From Acanthosepion lycidas (lineage: Eukaryota; Mollusca; Cephalopoda; Sepiida; Sepiidae), in NCBI GenBank assembly GCA_963932145.1, contig OZ010574.1, forward strand, positions 76,727,809 through 76,791,808: DNA of 64,000 nucleotides. The letters are read 5' to 3'. The first letter of the stretch is position 1. Each line of letters opens with the position of its first letter. The notes below the pieces were generated by a model. It was given only the letters and a program-made list of their open reading frames with translations. It was not told the DNA's origin and did not search any database. This document shows positions 49,067 to 60,709 of this stretch, one piece after another. Position numbers and translations under genes: made by a program.

Positions 49067-49423
49067 TTCTTTCTCTTCCTTTTCTTTCTCTTCCTTTTCT
49101 TTCTCTTCCTTTTCTTTCTCTTCCTTTTCTTTCTCTTCCTTTTCTTTCTCTTCCTTTTCTTTCTCTTCCTTTTCTTTCTCTTCCTTTTCTTTCTCTTCCT
49201 TTTCTTTCTCTTCCTTTTCTTTCTCTTCCTTTTCTTTCTCTTCCTTTTCTTTCTCTTCCTTTTCTTTCTCTTCCTTTTCTTTCTCTTCCTTTTCTTTCTC
49301 TTCCTTTTCTTTCTCTTCCTTTTCTTTCTCTTCCTTTTCTTTCTCTTCCTTTTCTTTCTCTTCCTTTTCTTTCTCTTCCTTTTCTTTCTCTTCCTTTTCT
49401 TTCTCTTCCTTTTCTTTCTCTTC
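49067..49423. repeat. 15-bp homopyrimidine minisatellite, about 23.5 copies
   Basis: The unit TTTTCTTTCTCTTCC is repeated with no visible variation, between two poly-T runs. The + strand is all pyrimidine and the - strand all purine for over 350 bp. Because 15 is a multiple of three and the unit has no stops, three overlapping frames of about 140-150 codons are open (repeats of SFSSF, EKEEK and GRERK). These are artefacts, not genes. Confidence 0.97.
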
Positions 49424-50816
49424 TATCTTTTTTTTTTTTTTTTTTTTTCTCTCTCTTAACAATCAATTTTAATTTTTAGTGAAGCAATATAACACATTAT
49501 CATCTCTTTTGTACTCAAAAATGCATTTATTGAGATGCTGTTTTTTTTTGTTTTTTTGTTTTTTTCTGGTATGATTTTAATAATGTTCCATATCAAAGAT
49601 AACATTATTATAGTGTTTATAACTTTGTCATCAATGTTCCAAATCTTGTTTTTGATATAATCACACATTAACCAATACATTCTTCAGCTTACATGTGTAT
49701 AATCTGTAGGAAAAAAGAAAAAATAATTTCTCAAGAAAATCGCAATGGATAAATGGTTGCTAATATATTATCCATATCTATCCATTTCAACAATGCTAGA
49801 TACAAACTCATTACCACCACTGTACCCAGTCAATACCAATTTATAAAAAATGTAGTTCCCAATACCTTTGCAAAGCAGAGAAAATCACATAGTGCTAAAT
49901 CTATTGTAGCCTGACTTGTACACCTATTCAACAAGCCAATAAACTTAACACTCACTCTCCAGCAGTGCTACCTATCACTTGTCTGAACCTCATCCCAGAG
50001 AGGGTAATATTTGCCTTTGTGCCTCCAGATATCTCCTGTCCTGCAAGATCTTTCTATTTTTCCTTTGACTCTAGATTTATCGTTTTTGAGTGACTTAGAG
50101 AACTGATAGTTTCCCCACTTATAATTATTATTATTATTATATTTTACAATTTCATGGAATCTTATAAATGCAATATTTTGTTAACTTCTTGTAAAATTGT
50201 TGTTTATGGATTATGCACTTGACAAAAAATGGATCAAATGAAACATTTTTAACAACATCAAGAATATATTGAAGCATTTCAATAATAAAAGCTAAATTTG
50301 AAAGGTACATATTTTCATTTCTAATTTTTGGACTTCTAAAAAAACTATAACCAAATTGAAATCAATGAAAACTTTGTTTTATATTTTTGTCCTAATGTAC
50401 TAAGCTATTACAATATACATTCTCTTGCTTAGGAGTCTAATTTGTTCAGTTTTTCTTCTTGCAGATGGCTTTTATGTAAAACCAAAATTGTCACTCTCTA
50501 GAAGATTTAATGGATTATGAAATTGTCTTGTTTCCACAAAGTTAAAGAACTGGTCTTGGACAGTGCTCCCCACCCCCTGATTCACTAAAAAAAAAAAAAA
50601 TATGAGATTTTTCTTCATTTGGTTTAGTTTAAAATGTTTGCAGTTTAATGATTTTAATTTAATACTTCTTTTTCTTTATAAAATGTATGCTATCATCAAT
50701 TTTTATGCAAAATTCACATTTTTTTCTTTCACTCTTTCATTCAAAATAGATATATATGTTTATATAGTATTTCAGTATTTCTAAATGCACTTTCCATTTT
50801 TGTTGGTTCTTTTCAG

Positions 50817-50977
50817 TGTGACGCTAAAATGGTTTTAGATGTCATAGCTAGAATGGAAGACACTGAGCCTTTTTCAGATGAACTCTTACAGGCTATGAAA
50901 CGACTTTGGGCAGATACAGGAGTTCAAGAATGTTTTGGACGATCAAATGAATATCAATTGAATGATTCTGCAAAATA
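50817..50977 (+). CDS. GNAO1: G protein alpha subunit, Go class: internal exon (helical domain)
   Basis: This is the next exon of the same gene, covering about residues 102-154 plus two bases of codon 155. It encodes [20 protein letters not shown], then a stretch containing [10 protein letters not shown], and ends [21 protein letters not shown] and the closing [10 protein letters not shown] are characteristic of Go; Gi paralogues differ at the first. The acceptor is ttttcag|TGTGAC and the donor is the near-consensus TA|gtaagc. Phase is 0 at entry and 2 at exit, which joins both flanking exons in frame with Tyr155 (TA+C) across the junction. Position 102 is Cys, where vertebrate Go has Ala. 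The upstream intron is 37,223 bp and the downstream intron 9,732 bp. No disruption is visible, so this looks like a functional gene rather than a retrocopy. Confidence 0.97.
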
Positions 50978-52554
50978 GTAAGCTTCCTATTTTAAAATTA
51001 TTTCACAAAATATTTATATACATATGGTTTATAGATTTAATTTTTTTATAGGTTTTATTGTTAAAAGCATTTTCCTTTTCATTTCTTGATAAATATAACT
51101 TATAAAATGGATTGCAAAAACCTTATTTCTCTATTCTTGATTATTAAATAGTGATATATATGAGCATTCACTGTGCATAGGAATTTCTATATTTTGGATA
51201 TGTCCTGTGCGTTGTTTTATTTCATTTTTTTTTTTGTTTGTTGAAAATAGATAATTTTCTTTTTTTTCTTAACTATATATTTAATTATATAGAAGTCCTT
51301 TTAATTCTGTACCAATTTCTATTTATTTTTAACATTATTTTTTAATGATTAATATTTTAGAGGCCCATATTAATAAGTTTGCTAAACAAAGATTTTTATT
51401 ACAGCTTTTTTGATTTTGACCTATTATAAATTTGATGGTCATTATTTTTATATTAGAAATGTAAATGTTCTTAACACATTGACTGATTTAACTGTAACAG
51501 TTGAACTTTTTTGTTGAACTCTGGAACATTTCAAGCCCAGATAATTTGATATTTATAAAAGTTGTAAGAATTGATTTTGTACTGAGCATATAGAATGTGC
51601 CCATCTAGTCTGGTCTCTTATTTTTAACATTCACCTTTTTAACATTATTTAAAGGTTGAAAATTTCTTGTCTATTGTGCAGCATATATATATGGAACAAA
51701 GCATAAAGGTTACTGTCACCTTTTAGCTACAAAGCTAAGATGAACTGAAATTAATCATTTTTAAATCTTAAATCATAGAAATTTATATCATTGGTTTGAA
51801 TGTTGTAAAAACTATTGCCATTTTGTATAGTTTTAGCATGAAGAGCTAATAATGTAACATGCAAGTTTTTGAAGCTGTCAAAACATATAAATCCTTTAGG
51901 CACTCTTTGTAATTGGTTATTACTTGTATCTTATCACTCCATATACTTAATCTTTTGCTTCTTTCAGTGACTCAAATTGGCAGTATAAGAAAAGATAGAT
52001 CTTGTTTCACCAACAAGGATTTTCTTTCACATTAATGTTGTTAATATTTTTTCACCAAATAAACATCATTGGTACTCCTTTTATATGAAAGTGGATCAAT
52101 AAGTTGATCACCTGAAACAGTTTTAAATTGAATTTTAACCTGAAATTATCATTGATCAGATAGTGAACATTATTCAATGAGAAACTCTGGAGTTAAATGC
52201 ATTGACAAAGAAGATTGTTGCATAAAATATTAGTGATGTACAAAAGGTCCTGGTGTCCGCTATTTTGAAAACAAGAAACAAATATGCAGTTGAAAGCCGG
52301 TTTTGAGTATTCTCTATTTAGTTTTCATTTACCCTGTATTGTGATGTGGGGAACAGGATATATATGTAACATAGATACCTCCATGAGATTGCTAAAAAAA
52401 AGAGCATAACATGAATTGTATATGTTATTTTACTAGTTCTGCTGATACAAAGAGAAACAAGGGTTTTTTATTCAAAATTTAGAATGTTTTAAAAAGATGG
52501 AAAAATTTTTTTAAAATAAACTTTGACCTTTCTTAATAATAATATAAACATTTA

Positions 52555-52640
52555 GACAATAAAATTTTGCTTTCGTCAAGTTTGGCGTTTTTTTCTTCAT
52601 GCTATGCTTTTTTTAGTGATCTCGTGGAGGTACCTAATGT
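52555..52640 (+). repeat. Dispersed repeat of about 90 bp (second copy near 8100)
   Basis: ATTTAGACAATAAAATTTTG, TCAAGTTTGGCGTTTTTTTC, TTCATGCTATGCTTTTTTTA and CTCGTGGAGGTACCTA align with 8100-8192 (GTTTTCATCAAGTTTGGTAT and so on). A fragment, CATCATGCTATTCTGCTTTT, is also seen at 48661-48695. Confidence 0.7.
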
Positions 52641-53096
52641 AACATTACATGTTCCTTTTCAAGTTGGGTTAGATAGAAGTTGAATTAAATTAATGGAGCC
52701 TCTGGAGAACTTCAGTTGGAATCTGTGTCAATTATTTGTAAAGTTCAAAGGTGAATTTCATATAGAATTTCACTGGACATGCTATGTAGTGGTAGATCAA
52801 AAGAATTTGAAATGATAGCTCTTCTCAGTATTGGAATAGAAGAAAATATAAGCCTTTTGGCAAAAACTTATTGCTCTGTATTTTATGAGATATAAAAGGT
52901 GTTCTGACACTTGATGAAACTGTTTCTGCAGAATGTTGCAGTCATCACCTTCAAAAATGCCATTTACAGGACAAAGATAGAAAGTCATACTGCTGCTTGG
53001 TGCCACACATTCACATATTGCCTTTGCTGATCGAAAAGTCTGTAATGGTGTGAAAAAATTCAATGTCATTGGATTATCATTTGTTTTGGTCAATGC

Positions 53097-53130
<34 letters not shown>

Positions 53131-53289
53131 CATTTGGTCAAAAAAATGTTAAAATGTTTTCAATGTTCCAATTTTTATGGACAATTTTGTTGTATTAAAA
53201 CAAGAGTTGTTTTATCAAGATGGAATTCTAAGTTATTTATGTACTAATGGTAACTATTTTCAATAAAATGTTTTTGTTTTTTATAACTC

Positions 53290-53547
53290 AAACTATTTAA
53301 TTTCATAAAATTTCAAGAAATTAAATTTTAGGGTAAAAATTTGTTTTATTAGTTAAAAGCAGGGCTTTGTGGAGAATTAAAATCTTTTTTTTTTTTTTTT
53401 TCTTTTTTTTTTTTTTGTAAATCTGCTCTGAATCGTAAAATAAAAAATGCAATAAAACTATGACTTCATTTAATTATAAAAGCTTTTAATTGCTTTTATA
53501 AATAGGATTTATTAAGAACACTATTGTCTTTAGAAATTTTATTTATT

Positions 53548-53578
<31 letters not shown>

Positions 53579-53965
53579 GATGATTAATTAATTTTTGCAA
53601 GAATTGTTTTCATTTTTTTAAAAATTTTAATTAAATAATTTAAATCATTTAAAATTCTGCATTTTCAAAGAAGTTGGGTGATGTTAAGTGAAACTACATT
53701 TAGGAAATCAAAAAGTGAAAAGCTCATTAAAAGTTGTTTTAATCTAATAGTTTTTTTTTGTTTTGTTTTTTATGTATACATAAAATGCCCATTTTGAAAG
53801 TATGGTGACTATGAATAACATAATCAGAAAATAAGAACAATGACTATCATAAATTTAAATTCAATGTTCCTAAAATTAGTTTATGGAGAACATTTTTCCA
53901 ACATTTTTAAGATTACTGAGTACTTAAAAATTATGTAGAAAAGCATTCACCCATCATTTTCAAGA
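53290..53965 (+). repeat. Dispersed repeat, inverse of 45180-45725
   Basis: See the 45180 copy for shared blocks. This copy contains three long T runs (near 53385, 53401 and 53551) that probably expanded after insertion. No coding capacity is visible. Confidence 0.75.
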
Positions 53966-54162
53966 ATGATTTTTCATTTTTAAAATTTCATTTTAAACCA
54001 AGGTATCAAAACCGAGTGGAGATACCTACATTTTAGTAATGTGTTTTTTTAGTAAACTTAGGCATTTTCTTTTACAGGAAAATTTGTATATAAAGCTTTT
54101 ATAGCTAAACTGGTCATATATTTATTTTTTAGGTTTGTTTTTTAATCTAAGATCTCCAGAGG

Positions 54163-54165
<3 letters not shown>

Positions 54166-54234
<69 letters not shown>
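54166..54234. repeat. (TA)n microsatellite
   Basis: An uninterrupted run of about 34 TA units. Confidence 0.97.
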
Positions 54235-54236
<2 letters not shown>

Positions 54237-54619
54237 GAGCAAATTGTGCCAAGTTGTGATGTTAAAAAAAAAAAAAATTTAACTCTAGACCTTTTAAATA
54301 TTTAAAATAATGAAATTAATAGATAAATAATTCAATAAAAGGAAATACATAGAAATAAATAATAATTACATTAAAAACAAAATAAAAATTAAACAACAGC
54401 ATTTACTCACTTTCGTTTATTAGGCAATTAATTACATTATGTAGCATATTTCATAGTTTACCTTTTCTTCCACAGCAAACTTTAAGAATATTTTAGAGCA
54501 TTCTCTAATTAAAAAGATATATATTTTTTCCTCCATGTTACTTCTGTGTATAAAAACAAGTTACATAAAGTTCCTCAAGGGACAAAATGCATTGGTACAG
54601 AAGTTTTCCTTTTGTCTTA

Positions 54620-54652
<33 letters not shown>
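54620..54652. repeat. (AC)n microsatellite
   Basis: About 16 AC units just before the gypsy fragment. Confidence 0.95.
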
Positions 54653-54654
<2 letters not shown>

Positions 54655-54778
54655 TGTGTGCATGTCTTAATGGGGTGGTATTGTAATGCACCAGTGTATT
54701 AACTCGCTTTATCCCCAGTTTACAGTCCCCCTTCGCCATACACCCCCGAGATCTTGGATCGACTACATAATTTGTCAG

Positions 54779-55604
54779 ACAGTTGCGGGCTCAATGCCCA
54801 CTATACTTGCAAGTCCAGCACACCAGCCTATATCAGCCCGGTGTGGGCTTGAAAAACCCATAACGCAAATCTCGGGCTCTCCTATTGGGGTCAGTCTCGG
54901 CCTCCCAGTCCTCTTCTGCCTCTTCTTTCGGCTCCCAAATCTGGATCCGCTCCCAATCCTTCTTTTTTATTATTACCTTGGCTCCCTAGTGGTTCCTTCC
55001 TACACCTCCTCTTATCCCAGAGTCGCTCGCTAGTCTGAGACACTTCTATGGCTGTGGCTAGGGTGACCGGTCCTCCCTTCAGAACATCACTCCTCAGGTC
55101 CCTGTTGCTCAGTGCGTCTACATATACATCGGCCAACAAGGCCTGAATAGGGCCAATGTCCCGAGCCACCAATTCCGGAAAAGCTAATGCTGCTAACCCC
55201 GCAACTCTTTCTCCCAATTCTTCATTTGTCTCTCCTTCCTGTTGCTGTAGCCGGAATAATTTCCTGACTGCCTCAATGGCCATACGCTCACTTGTGTATT
55301 GCCACACCAGAGCGGATTTAAGCTCTGTCCATGTCGAGGCTGGGTTTTCTTTGTACCATGCCTCTATAAACTTAGACACCTGCCCCACTGCGGCGTTGTA
55401 AGCCAAGAGCACCATTTCCTGGTCTGATAAGCCATAAATCACCTGCTTCTTTTGGATGGAGAGAATCCATTCGTGTAGGTCTGCAGGGTTCTTTTATAAG
55501 TGGGTAGCTTCATACTACCTATCAGTCTTCTGAACCCTATCGTTATTTCAGGGGACTCCCATGTCCCCAAGGTCAGTTGTGACGTCTGATCCTGCTACGC
55601 TCAT
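54779..55604 (-). pseudogene. Retrotransposon Gag (capsid and CCHC zinc knuckle), frameshifted
   Basis: ATG at 55604 begins MSVAGSDVTTDLGDMGVP. Two frameshifts then flank a segment of about 20 codons before NPADLHEWILSIQKKQ. An uninterrupted capsid-like stretch follows at 55442-54894: GLSDQEMVLLAYNAAVGQVS, FIEAWYKENPASTWTELKSA and FRLQQQEGETNEELGERVAG, then a charged tail. This helix-rich pattern with a W near the middle is typical of gypsy-type capsids. Past the stop at 54891, in another frame, CWTCKYSGH and ARNC (54779-54820) form a CX2CX4HX4C zinc knuckle with one nonsense change inside. Capsid followed by a CCHC knuckle supports Gag. It is not functional as it stands. Confidence 0.8.
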
Positions 55605-56166
55605 CCTAGCGTCTTATCAACTGCCACTTTCCCATGAGAAGAGGGATCAACGACAGAACAAAGGAAAATACTTCACACGGTGGTAGCACTTCAACTGCGT
55701 ACAAGGTTGACAAAAATCAATAATATTTCTAGCAGATCTAAGTGCAATGAGTGAGTAGAGGAAACCAAAAAATGACTTACCTGAGGTCCGCTGCTCCATG
55801 TATTGTTTCCTTTTTATTTTATTATTTATTTATTTTTTTTGACTAATATCATCCGCAGACTAGAGTTCTTTTTGGTCTTAGTCGGTTCCGAATAGATGCA
55901 ACAACCAAAGTCTGTTTTGCTGGTGTTTCCTTCTTTTCTCTTTTTTCTGAGTATAACTTAAGGCTTGCTTTTCTTCAAAGCTGTTCCTGGTCAATGGCAA
56001 CCAAATCTACCACTTCATCCCCAGCCCGTCAACCTCCGGCGTCTTCCTCTTTGGGTTAAGGTGTCCACTCGGTCCGAACCGAACTTAGGTGTAACTGGCC
56101 GTATGCTACCTGAGTATCCATAGATTATTTCAACTGGTCAAGTCCTGCTTGTTGCCCACGCTGTGT

Positions 56167-57000
56167 TAATTTTTAGATCCAGTAAGCGGGGTGTTGTCCA
56201 TACATTCACGGTCGACTGGGGATGTGGACACGGCTGTGAGAGTTGGCGCTAGGAAGTTTAGAATGTGGCAAAATAAAACAAATAATATCTGCAGAAGCCA
56301 GACAATAATGGGGGAAATATTGACGTTTTTATATAAGAAGATAACATCAGAACAGAGGTTACAGGGAGAATAAAAACATTTAACATAAATGAGAAAAGAA
56401 AAAGACAAAATGCATCTAGTGAATTCCCAACAGAGAGAGGGTTTGTGTGTGATAAACGCGTATTGAATCGCTTGGGGTAGGTTTATGACTAATAGTCCAG
56501 TCTCATACAGACTTCTCAGAACAGGGGTTAGTCTTCTCTCTCTCCTACAAAATTCTCCCGCAAATTTCTCAACATTGCGACGATAGTCTCGTGACTCTCT
56601 CGACTAGTCTTTTTCCCTGACTCTGCTTTATTAGCAAAATCTCGAGTTAATATAGAAAAAGGATCAGCTGACCACATTTGACCCTCAGCTCAGCACACAG
56701 CTACCACAAGTGCCAAAAACTATCCCTTGACATGTAAACCTATTCTCCAATTATTTACCTTATCTCAATCACGAGTTCTTCTCGCTTCACCAAAATTATA
56801 CTTTAGGATATCTAAACATTGATTCAACCTTTTAATCAAAACAAATACTGTTAAACAAAACCAAGTATCTCACCCATCCCCATTGTTTACTAGTGACCCA
56901 GATTTAAAACATCGCCTCCTGCCCTGAGATTGTGTTTCTCATCAGTAAACATACCTCTTAACCCAACTTGTACTTTGAATTATAAACACTGTTTCCATTT
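56167..57000 (-). repeat. Probable LTR of the gypsy fragment
   Basis: On the minus strand it ends ...GGATCTAAAAATTAACA, immediately followed by a leader that includes TGGGCAACAAG. An AATAAAGCAGAG box (near 56625) could be its polyadenylation signal. The outer edge is uncertain because no second LTR is present for comparison. Confidence 0.5.
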
Positions 57001-57634
57001 CCAGTCAATAAAAGTTATATTTGCGTGTGTGTGTTCATGTGGGTGTATATGTGTATACCTCTCTGTTACACTTACAAACCTATACAGACTGAAAATAATT
57101 GCTATTTTATATAACCCCAATCCCAATAAAAATTAATGGTAACTTGGGATCTTATCTACAGATATTTTTCTTATTGATACAATCAACTCTTTTCTCTTTT
57201 TGTAGAATTACAAGTCTCAAAGAAGCTTTTGCTATTTTTCATTGTTTCTGTTGAAATTCTACCTTCTTGTTGGTTCACACTTCTGACTTTGAATAAATTT
57301 TTTATAAACCTCTTGAATAAATACTTGACCTGATTGGCTCTATGTAACATGCAATATAACATTAGGTGGGATCAATCAAATGAAAAGCAGCCAAGAAAAC
57401 TTATTTATTTATTTTTTTTTTATTTTTTTTTTTTCCAGAGCACTGTTCTATTTAATGAAGGTTATTCATTTTGGTTACAGGAAAGAAATTAGTTTTGACT
57501 TACTCAGCCACACTTTTCTGTTTTACATTTGAATTGTTTACATGAATCAGAATGCTGTTATTCAGAAATGGTCAGTCACATGATTAATAAAGCAACCTAC
57601 ATTTTGCACAGAAAAAAGAAAAACTAAACCAGAA

Positions 57635-58050
57635 GCATGGTGGATACCATCTCGGATTGAGGAATCAGAGAGCCGAGTTCAAATTCCAGTCGAATCCATT
57701 ACATTCACTTATGTGCTAATACCCTTGGGAAAGGTATTAATCCTCTTCTTCTCCCAGCAGCTATGGGTAAATAGCAGGACACACTGAGTTCTATCACCCC
57801 TGGATGGCAACTGGTCTAAGAGAAGGACAACTCTGAATTCAAAACCTGCAGAAGGTTGTTTAGGGACCTTGTGGCAATTAATGCACCAGGTCTCTGTATT
57901 CAGCCCTTCAAAAAGTGTAGTTGGTTCTGCACAAAGCCTTCACCACCAAATCATATATGCTGGTGTCTGGGTTTTCGGTACCTTGGAACTGAGCTACTTG
58001 ACCCTCGTACGTTGAATATGATGAGAGAGTCCACACACACGCATTTTAGT
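57635..58050 (+). repeat. tRNA-derived SINE, well preserved
   Basis: AGCATGGTGGATACCATC fits a diverged A box and GAGTTCAAATTCCAG fits a B box about 40 bp later. The body follows with CTTATGTGCTAATACCCTTG, GGGTAAATAGCAGGACACAC and GGTACCTTGGAACTGAGCTA. It ends in a CA-rich tail. The long open frames inside it are not genes. I recognise this as a cephalopod-type SINE. Confidence 0.75.
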
Positions 58051-58408
58051 ACATAGGCACATACATACGTTTTTAGCATGTGACTATAGTTTCGCTGTAT
58101 ATGTACTAATTAATACATATCTTTGCTCTATATAACTGCATTGAGCACTATTGCATTTACACCCCATGCATAAATTTAACGATTATTTATTTGCTTGCCT
58201 ATGTATGCACACAGGTAGAAGCCTGCTTATATTTGTCCGTTTCATTTATACACTCAACAACTTTATATATCCAAGTGTAAGGTAGGTTAATTCCAATGTC
58301 CAAATATTTTTTTGAAAAATGCTCAATACAGAGTAGAACTTAATATTTATTAACAATTATAACAAAAACATGTTATAAAATGCTACATTATTTTTGTTAG
58401 AACTGTTT

Positions 58409-58434
58409 TTATATATATATATATATATATATAA
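58409..58434. repeat. (TA)n microsatellite
   Basis: About 12 TA units. Confidence 0.9.
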
Positions 58435-59149
58435 ATTTTATGTCTGTATGTATTTTCTGATAAAATAACTCTCAAGCTATGGTAGAAGTATTTTTACTCC
58501 TGAATGTCTGGTTTTGATCATCTCATTAAAAATGAAATGCAAATAGATTGACAAAATCTACAAAACATATTTTACATATAACAGTATGTGATACCATCAA
58601 CAATACATGCACTTGTCCTACTGCAAGTTTTTTTTTTTTTTATGTCAGTAACTACTGGAACTAAATTCATATATTTCCTCATCTTGTAACTCATCAGTCA
58701 AGAATAATCTTCAATGATTCCTGGACATCATGGTATTTAAATTTATTTATCAGTGAAAATTCAAAAAATAAATCTCCAATTTCAAAGCATGCTATTGTTA
58801 CATGGAAGCTGCCATGCTGATTGAACTGATTGAATAACATATACTCCTCTATTGCCAATTAGTATGACTAGGTTTGGTTATAAACAAACTTCCAAATCTG
58901 TCTAATCTGAAAAGGATTAAATAACCATCAATAGATTAGTTCTTTGAAAAACATTCAGTTATTTTCAGTTTTACATTCTTTGGTGAAAATGATGCTCTTG
59001 ATACTTGTTTATTTAGGTAAACAATAATACTGATTTCAAATGAGAATAAAATGGCACTTTCTTTTAGCAAATAGATTAGTAAAATTTAAAATATTCACTA
59101 TGCATCAATATCTACACAATCTTAACTAATTGTTTGTACTTAGGACTAT

Positions 59150-59151
59150 AG

Positions 59152-59212
<61 letters not shown>
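59150..59212. repeat. (TA)n microsatellite
   Basis: About 30 uninterrupted TA units. Confidence 0.97.
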
Positions 59213-59214
<2 letters not shown>

Positions 59215-59355
59215 ATATGAAAATATAAGAAAAAAGAAATCCTGATATTTTTACATTTTCTACATATCTTATTCTCTAATGAAACCTGTTAAATATCCCT
59301 ATTTGTTCTTTCTTACTGCCGGATTCTGATCCATATCTGATCCCAACTCTCTCTC

Positions 59356-59358
<3 letters not shown>

Positions 59359-59390
<32 letters not shown>
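59359..59390. repeat. (AT)n microsatellite
   Basis: About 15 AT units preceded by a CT run. Confidence 0.92.
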
Positions 59391-60709
59391 CATTTTCTCA
59401 AGATATGTATACTTATTAAAGTGTGGAGAAAAGTAAAATGAATAAAAAAAAAAAAAATCATCAGATTACAATATTAAAATATCTGCTTGTCTGATTAAAA
59501 AAAAAAATAAGTAAAAATAAAGTTAAAAGAGCATGTTGAAAATTTTTCAGTCCCAACCAAGAAAGGATTAAAAAAAAAAAACAAAGTTATATTTGTACAA
59601 ATTTTGAAAAATGGGCCAGGTCAAGAACTCTTCGCATTTTCTTGTTCAGATTGCCATTTGCAATGCTTATGAAAAGTTTCATTCAATATAAAAGGAATTA
59701 TAGAGCAAAATCTAAAACTAGTTCCTAGAAAAAACAATTTACACAAATTTATTTCTTATGTCTAAGATAACAATTTTTATGTTCGTTGTATCAGATTAAG
59801 TAATATGTATCATAATTTAAACTGTAGATAAAATCCTGGTTAATGAAGGTTATAGAATGAAGGCTAGTCATCAATGATGAAGAAACAATACAGATAGTAA
59901 TGTTATTCAAAATGCACTTTATCTATGTACCAAACATCTCAAATAAAAAAAAAAATAAAATATATTCACCTCTGAAATTAGTGAACTGTTATCACTGAAC
60001 ATTGTTATTGATGAATATATTGAGGAAAATTTCTAAAGGAAAAACATTTTATGTACATTATAAAGCATGAAACATTGTTGGCCTCAGTTTCCACTTATTT
60101 ATTTTAACAAGAGCCACTCAAGGTAGAGGCTTACTGAAGGAGTTTATTGTACTAGCAGTAAGAAGTGCAGTTTATGAGTCTATGTAGGAAAGATAACAGT
60201 TAACCTTAGACTTGAAGAGATTGAGATTGTAGTGAAAGAAGCTGTTTGAGTAGAAACATCTTATTACTAATGGAATGCAAAGGGAATGAAGATTGTTTGA
60301 CACAGTGCATATGACATGGCAGGTCTTAGCTGTGAGGGTCAGAATTGGTCAAACTAAGGGATATAGCTAATCAGAATATTTGCCATGGAAATGGCAAAAG
60401 AGTAGTGAGAGGCTTGCAACATTTCATTTGTGGAGAAAGTGGTTGTAGAGTGATAAATAATTCATCACTTACAAGGGCCATGTAGACACACTTTTAAACT
60501 CTAGAAAGTGAAGACTGGAAAGCTCCAGCTTCTAGCTGATACTAATTTTATAAAGGAACCCTATAGATAATAAAATGAATAATTATCTGAATAGTTTTTA
60601 TCAGTCTATTTGCCATGTCATTTTTACATATTAGTTTTTTTTTTTGTTTAAAGATAATTTTCATTTCTTAATGCTATATTTCCTATAACATATCTTTTTA
60701 TTATTACAG

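Larger units (their letters stand above)
13594..50816 (+). other. 37-kb intron between Go alpha exons
   Basis: Donor gtttgt at 13594 and acceptor ttttcag ending at 50816. The intron is packed with LINE, mariner, Penelope and satellite sequence listed separately. Stretches with no recognised feature are 13.6-18.1 kb, 30.0-34.2 kb, 34.3-37.8 kb, 38.0-39.6 kb, 41.7-43.8 kb and 49.5-50.8 kb. These are AT-rich with homopolymer runs, including a T10G10 run near 17891. Their short ORFs lack recognisable motifs or exon-like splice signals. Confidence 0.9.
54700..57000 (-). mobile_element. Ty3/gypsy-type LTR retrotransposon fragment (LTR plus gag, no pol)
   Basis: An island of clearly higher GC content than its surroundings. 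On the minus strand it reads: probable 5' LTR (about 57000 to 56167, ending TTAACA), a leader with a possible primer-binding site (TGGGCAACAAG), gag (55604 to about 54780), then the break. No protease, RT or integrase is present, so the element is truncated at its 3' side near the (AC)n tract. The base-composition contrast suggests a comparatively recent arrival. Confidence 0.75.
50978..60709 (+). other. 9.7-kb intron between Go alpha exons
   Basis: Donor gtaagc and acceptor ttattacag. The first 3.5 kb is AT-rich and includes one copy of an approximately 650-bp dispersed repeat. It is followed by a (TA)n tract, a Ty3/gypsy fragment (54.7-57 kb), a tRNA-derived SINE (57.6-58.05 kb) and more (TA)n tracts. 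The stretch 60110-60540 is less AT-rich than its surroundings and may be an old repeat that I cannot assign. Confidence 0.9.

Noticed and set aside
49013..49472. Three overlapping ORFs of 142-149 codons (KEEKE, GRERK and SFSSF repeats)
   Set aside because: All are translations of the 15-bp minisatellite plus poly-T flanks, open on both strands, so not evidence for protein.
56210..56250. Primer-binding site TTGGCGCTAGGAAG on the + strand
   Set aside because: It resembles a retroelement PBS, but gag is on the minus strand and the minus-strand LTR boundary at 56167 with TGGGCAACAAG fits better.
57640..57720. A genuine tRNA gene
   Set aside because: A- and B-box-like motifs are present, but the sequence does not close into a clear cloverleaf acceptor stem and continues into a SINE body.
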